Source of the DNA: Bradyrhizobium sp.
GTDB taxonomy: Bacteria > Pseudomonadota > Alphaproteobacteria > Rhizobiales > Xanthobacteraceae
NCBI RefSeq assembly: GCF_030646015.1
Contig: NZ_JAUSLT010000109.1
Span: 1 to 34,935 of the forward strand
DNA length: 34,935 nucleotides
Direction of reading: 5' to 3'
Below, piece by piece: positions 31,352 to 34,935 of this stretch. How positions within the stretch are numbered: the stretch's first letter is position 1; the number at the start of each line of letters is the position of its first letter. Position numbers and translations under genes: made by a program. The notes beneath the pieces were generated by a model, which made no database searches, was not told where the DNA came from, and was given only the letters and a program-made list of their open reading frames with translations.

Positions 31352-32263
31352 CTACCCCTTCGCAATCCTTCGGCAATGCTGCAACGACGCCTCGATCAGG
31401 TTCTCGCTCGCCTCGGGCGTGCGGAATGCCGAATGCGCCGACAGCGTGACGTTACGCAGTTTGGTCAGGGGATGATCACCCGGCAGAGGTTCGGTGTTGA
31501 AGACGTCGAGCCCGGCATGCCGGATGTGGCCCGATTTCAACGCCGATATCATGGCGTCTTCGTCCACGACAGCGGCGCGCGCGGTGTTGACGAGGATCAC
31601 GCCCGGCTTCATCGCCGCGATGCGTTCGCGCGACAGGAATCCGCGGGTTTCGTCGTTCAGCAGCAGATGCAGCGAGACGACGTCGCTCTCCGCCAGCAAT
31701 CTTTCCAGCGTGACGAACGCGACGCCGGGATGCGTCTTCGGCGACCGGTTCCAGGCGATCACGCGCATGCCGCTGCCACCGGCGATGCGGGCGACTTCCG
31801 CGGCGATGCCGCCGAAGCCGATCAGGCCGAGCGTCTTTTTGGTCAGTTGCATGCCGTCCTCGCGCAGCCAGTTGCCGGCGCGCATCTCGCGGTCCATCTC
31901 GGCGATGCCGCGCGCCGACGCCCACATCAGCGCGATGGCGGCTTCCGCCACTGCCGTGTCGCCATAGCCCTTGATCAGATGCACCTCGATGCCGAGTTCG
32001 GCGAGTTCTTCTGGGTTCATGTAGCTGCGCGCGCCGGTGCCGAGGAACACCACGTGCTTCAGGCCCGTGCATTTTTTCGCGATCGCGGTCGGCAGCGCGG
32101 TGTGATCGACGATGGCGATTTCGGCGCCGCCGAGCACTTCGGGATATTGTTCCGGCGTGATGTCGGGGTCGCGATGGATGCGGACCTCGGGATCGCCTGG
32201 TTTCGTCAGCCGCTCGAAAATAACCGCCAGCGATTCGTTGGCGTCGACAAAAACTCCGCGCAC
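31352..32263 (-). CDS. D-isomer-specific 2-hydroxyacid dehydrogenase
   Basis: The GTG start at 32263 has GGAG at 7 nt and gives 303 residues. The NAD-binding domain carries LGLIGFGGIAAEVAR (145-159), with GFGGIA in place of the usual GxGxxG. The catalytic residues of the family are present: Arg229 in VNTARAAVVDE, Glu258 in LDVFNTEPL and His277 in LSAHSAFRTPEA. It reduces a 2-keto acid to a D-2-hydroxyacid or the reverse; the substrate is unknown. It lies 15 bp after the M20 amidohydrolase gene on the same strand, so the two form one unit. The 3' end is duplicated about 500 bp downstream. Confidence 0.93.
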   Translation of the reverse strand: MRGVFVDANESLAVIFERLTKPGDPEVRIHRDPDITPEQYPEVLGGAEIAIVDHTALPTAIAKKCTGLKHVVFLGTGARSYMNPEELAELGIEVHLIKGYGDTAVAEAAIALMWASARGIAEMDREMRAGNWLREDGMQLTKKTLGLIGFGGIAAEVARIAGGSGMRVIAWNRSPKTHPGVAFVTLERLLAESDVVSLHLLLNDETRGFLSRERIAAMKPGVILVNTARAAVVDEDAMISALKSGHIRHAGLDVFNTEPLPGDHPLTKLRNVTLSAHSAFRTPEASENLIEASLQHCRRIAKG

Positions 32264-32278
32264 TGGATTCTCCGTTTG

Positions 32279-33529
32279 TCAGGTTGCCACGCCGGCAAGC
32301 GCCAGCACGGTGTGCATCAACACGTTGGCGCCGGCGGTGCAATCGGCCTGCGTGGCGTCCTCGAGTTCGTTATGGCTGACGCCGTCCTTGCAGGGCACGA
32401 ACACCATCGCCGCCGGCATGCGGGTGTTCAGGTTGCAGGCATCATGGCCCGCGCCCGAGGTAATGCGCCGGTTGGAATAGCCGAGCGCCCTGGCGGCATT
32501 CTCCACGGCGTCGACAAGTTTTGGATCGAAATGGGTCGGCGGCTTGCGCCAGACCAGATCGAGCGCGACCGCGACCTTGCGCCGCGCCGCGATTTCGGCG
32601 ACGGCGGCGCGCAAATCCTTATCAAGCGTATCCATGATGCCGGCGTCGGCGCTGCGGCAATCGACCGTGAATGCGATTTCGCCGGGAATCACATTGCGCG
32701 AGGGGTTGGCGATCACGGCCTCGCCGATGGTGCCGACCGCCTTGGGGCCGTGCTTGCTGGCAATTCGCTCCATCGCCAGCACGATCTCCGACAGCGTCGC
32801 CAGCGCGTCGCGGCGCAGCGGCATCGGCGTCGAGCCGGCATGGCTTTCGAAGCCGGTGATCTTGCCGTCGTACCACAGCACGCCCTGGCCGGAATCGACC
32901 ACGCCGATGGTCTTGTTCTCGGCCTCGAGAATCGGGCCCTGCTCGATATGAAGCTCGACGAAGCTGCTGAATTTCAGCGTGCCCACGGCGGCTTCGCCGC
33001 GATAGCCGATGCTGTCCAGCGCTTCCGCCACGGTGACGCCATCGATATCCTTGCGCGACAGGATGTCGTCGGTGGTGAAGTCGCCGACATAGGCGGCCGA
33101 GGCCATCATCGCCGGCGCGAAGCGCGAGCCCTCTTCGTTGGTCCAGTTGACGATGCAGATCGGGGTTTCGGTTTCGATCCCGGCGTCATTGAGGGTGCGC
33201 ACCACCTCGAGCGCCGCCAGCGTGCCGAGCACGCCGTCGAACTTGCCCCCGGTCGGCTGGGTATCGAGATGCGAGCCGAGGCCGACCGGCGGCTTCGACA
33301 TGTCGCGCCCCTTGCGCAGGCCGAACATCGAGCCCAGCGCATCGACATGAACTTCCAGGCCGGCGTCCTCGCACGCTTTGCGGAACCAGTCGCGCACCTG
33401 CTTGTCCTCGGGGCCGAGCGTCAGCCGCCGCACCCCGCCCTTCGGGGTGGCGCCGAATTTCGCGGTCTCGTGGATGGTGTCCCAGAGGCGAGCGGAGTCG
33501 ATTTGCAGGTTGGATGTGATTTTGGTCAT
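32279..33529 (-). CDS. M20-family Zn-dependent amidohydrolase (N-carbamoyl-L-amino acid hydrolase / allantoate amidohydrolase type)
   Basis: The protein has 416 residues, the usual length. Metal ligands are visible: His87 in GLGSHLDTQ, Asp98 in GGKFDGVLG, Glu132-Glu133 in TNEEGSRF, HIEQGP and the C-terminal SGAGHDACN. These motifs define the hydantoinase/carbamoylase group, which removes carbamoyl groups from N-carbamoyl amino acids, beta-ureidopropionate or allantoate. It acts in the cytoplasm as a dimer with two metals. The downstream dehydrogenase gene (15 bp away) and the divergent DUF1445 gene suggest an amino-acid or pyrimidine/purine salvage route. GGAA lies 6 nt before the start. Confidence 0.92.
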   Translation of the reverse strand: MTKITSNLQIDSARLWDTIHETAKFGATPKGGVRRLTLGPEDKQVRDWFRKACEDAGLEVHVDALGSMFGLRKGRDMSKPPVGLGSHLDTQPTGGKFDGVLGTLAALEVVRTLNDAGIETETPICIVNWTNEEGSRFAPAMMASAAYVGDFTTDDILSRKDIDGVTVAEALDSIGYRGEAAVGTLKFSSFVELHIEQGPILEAENKTIGVVDSGQGVLWYDGKITGFESHAGSTPMPLRRDALATLSEIVLAMERIASKHGPKAVGTIGEAVIANPSRNVIPGEIAFTVDCRSADAGIMDTLDKDLRAAVAEIAARRKVAVALDLVWRKPPTHFDPKLVDAVENAARALGYSNRRITSGAGHDACNLNTRMPAAMVFVPCKDGVSHNELEDATQADCTAGANVLMHTVLALAGVAT

Positions 33530-33616
33530 TCAGTGTTCCGTAAAAGCAGGTGTGCGTATCGTCGGAGTGCATGGTAGGATTATCTGGCACCACCTGTCGA
33601 GGCATGGAGCGCTTGG

Positions 33617-34438
33617 ATGAACGTCGGTCTGGTGAATAACGAGCAAGGCAGCCAAGGCGAGCCGATGCTGCCGAGCCGGCAGGCGCGGCTGGCGTGTCGC
33701 GCCGGGATGGCAACCACCACGGCGGGCATCGCCAACGGTTTCGTTCAAGGAAATCTCGCGATCCTGCCGGAAAAGCTCGCCGGTGCCTTTCACCGCTTCT
33801 GCCAGCTGAATCCAAAACCGTGTCCGATCATCGGCATGTCCGAGGTCGGCGACCCCCGCATTCCCTCGCTCGGGATCGATCTCGACATCCGCACCGACGT
33901 GCCGCGCTACCGGGTCTGGCGCGACGGCGAAGTGGTCGAGGAGCCCACCGATATCATGGCGCACTGGCGCGACGATCTGGTCGCGTTCGTGATCGGCTGC
34001 TCGTTTTCATTCGAGGAAGCGCTGCTGGCGGACGATCTGCCGATTCGCCACATCGACTGCAACGTGCGGGTGCCGATGTACCGCACCAATATCGCGTGTG
34101 CGCCGTCCGGGCCGTTCGCCGGCCCGATGGTGGTGTCGATGCGGCCATTCAAGCCGGCCGACGCCATCCGCGCGGTGCAGATCACCTCGCGCTTCCCCGC
34201 CGTTCATGGCGCGCCGGTTCATCTCGGCCATCCGCATTCGATCGGGATCAAGGATATCGCGAACCCCGATTACGGCGACCCGGTGCCGGTCGGGGACGAC
34301 GAGATCCCGGTGTTCTGGGCCTGCGGCGTCACCCCGCAGGCGGTGATCGCGGCCGCCAAACTGCCGTTCGCGATTACGCACGCGCCCGGCTTGATGCTGG
34401 TGACGGATTTGCGGAACAAGCAGCTGGCGGTGTTGTAG
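33617..34438 (+). CDS. DUF1445 (UPF0317) putative hydro-lyase, D-glutamate-cyclase-like
   Basis: From ATG 33617 (GGAG at 7 nt) the protein has 273 residues. Conserved blocks of the family are all visible: [38 protein letters not shown] (88-104), [13 protein letters not shown] (124-136), [37 protein letters not shown] (231-241) and [12 protein letters not shown]. The family is annotated as a putative hydro-lyase; a mitochondrial relative is a D-glutamate cyclase. It diverges from the M20 gene by 87 bp, so the two are probably regulated together. An amino-acid-derived substrate is plausible but unproven. Confidence 0.88.
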   Translation: MNVGLVNNEQGSQGEPMLPSRQARLACRAGMATTTAGIANGFVQGNLAILPEKLAGAFHRFCQLNPKPCPIIGMSEVGDPRIPSLGIDLDIRTDVPRYRVWRDGEVVEEPTDIMAHWRDDLVAFVIGCSFSFEEALLADDLPIRHIDCNVRVPMYRTNIACAPSGPFAGPMVVSMRPFKPADAIRAVQITSRFPAVHGAPVHLGHPHSIGIKDIANPDYGDPVPVGDDEIPVFWACGVTPQAVIAAAKLPFAITHAPGLMLVTDLRNKQLAVL

Positions 34439-34489
34439 GGGCGCATTGCGCGTTCGGTATCGGCCTTGGTGCCAACCCAACCCGACGCG

Positions 34490-34935
34490 ATGCGACAAAT
34501 TAACCCGTCGGGTAAGATTTCGCTTTTCCCGAAACCCAAATCACCCGTAAGAGTCCCGCCATCCTGTCCCCTTAGGAAGGGGCGTTGGCCATCGTCACCG
34601 AACGTTGGGACAGGAGTTGCGGTGGACGCAACGGGATCGTGCGCGGGATGGGATTGCAGGGCGGGATAAACTCCGTGAGCGGTTCTGGAACGTGCAGACG
34701 AGCGGTGCCGGAGCGTACGGCAAAACCGTGTGGACCTGACGCCTCAGTGGTCGGCGTCAAGTCTGCGGAAGGCACGTCGGCCCGACCGGGCGCAGACGAG
34801 CCAGCTATCCGCAGGCGACGGAGGCGAGAAGAGCCCGATACTCCGGGGTGAGCGCGAGATAAGCCGTAAAGCCATTGCGCAGGGAATGTCGGATGTTCTC
34901 CGCTGCCCTGTATGCTCGTGTGCGCCTTTTTCGCA
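34490..34935. repeat. Non-coding block, probable end of a long interspersed repeat, running off the window
   Basis: No convincing gene is found in these bases. The block begins near TGCGACAAATTAACCCG and contains several stems: ACCCG/CGGGT (34503-34513), TCCTGTCCC (34562-34570) with GGGACAGGA (34607-34615), the competing CCCCTT/AAGGGG (34568-34582), and TGACGCC/GGCGTCA (34737-34759). From memory it resembles a dispersed repeat of several hundred bases found many times in Bradyrhizobium genomes; I could not search. The right boundary is outside the window. Confidence 0.55.

Noticed and set aside
31325..33577. 750-codon open frame on the + strand
   Set aside because: It is antisense to the dehydrogenase and M20 genes, whose motifs are clear. 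Its translation is His/Arg/Asp-rich and lacks any fold signature, typical of a shadow frame in G+C-rich DNA.
34490..34935. Group II intron or insertion-sequence end
   Set aside because: No domain V-like hairpin, reverse transcriptase or transposase frame is visible within the window.

Overview
The window is high-G+C alphaproteobacterial DNA, most likely chromosomal and from the Bradyrhizobium/Rhodopseudomonas group. That placement rests on gene content (a complete paaABCDE set under a PaaX-type regulator, a class III PHA synthase pair with a phasin, a cytochrome P450 with its own ferredoxin, many amide, thioester and ester hydrolases) and on several families of palindromic intergenic repeats that I associate with that group from memory. 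No rRNA, tRNA, CRISPR array, transposase, integrase or phage gene was seen.

Layout. 1-4538: the 3' end of a CYP102-type flavoprotein, a GT2-GtrA glycosyltransferase, a large polytopic membrane protein on the opposite strand (possibly a GT-C enzyme) and an alpha/beta hydrolase. 4564-7621: polyhydroxyalkanoate block, with a short PhaE-like subunit, class III PhaC and a GNAT acetyltransferase joined by two ATGA overlaps, then a phasin with a clear terminator. 7637-10222: a DUF445 membrane protein, an alpha/beta hydrolase and repeats. 10297-18788: phenylacetate catabolism. paaX and paaABCDE run on the + strand. Facing them on the - strand is a tight paaI-paaK-amidase unit whose amidase carries a Tat signal and could feed phenylacetate into the pathway. 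The beta-oxidation-like genes (paaF, G, H, J, Z) are not in the window.

18868-25894: a quinone-oxidoreductase-like MDR protein diverging from paaI around a palindrome; a YeeE/TsuA-type transporter; a hydrolase-OsmC fusion; a sulfite-oxidase-fold molybdoprotein; and a P450 plus [3Fe-4S]-type ferredoxin diverging from a TetR regulator across a 9-bp inverted repeat. 26064-34438: peripheral catabolism, with a second amidase, a kynurenine-formamidase-like hydrolase, an SDR protein with an altered active site, a tartrate/malate-type dehydrogenase, a D-2-hydroxyacid dehydrogenase, an M20 carbamoylase-type amidohydrolase and a DUF1445 protein. A G+C-poor orphan gene sits between the hydroxyacid dehydrogenase and a second, degenerate copy of that gene's 3' end. 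34490-34935 holds a non-coding block that looks like one end of a long interspersed repeat.

The strongest unexplained pattern is a modular intergenic repeat present at six loci (12 half-units). Each half folds into a hairpin, and the basal stem occurs in two compensatory versions (ATCCT/AGGAT or ATGGT/ACCAT). Other items for follow-up are a hairpin that buries the likely ribosome-binding site of the molybdoprotein gene, the amidase in the paaIK unit, the minimal PhaE, and the orphan gene between duplicated gene tails.
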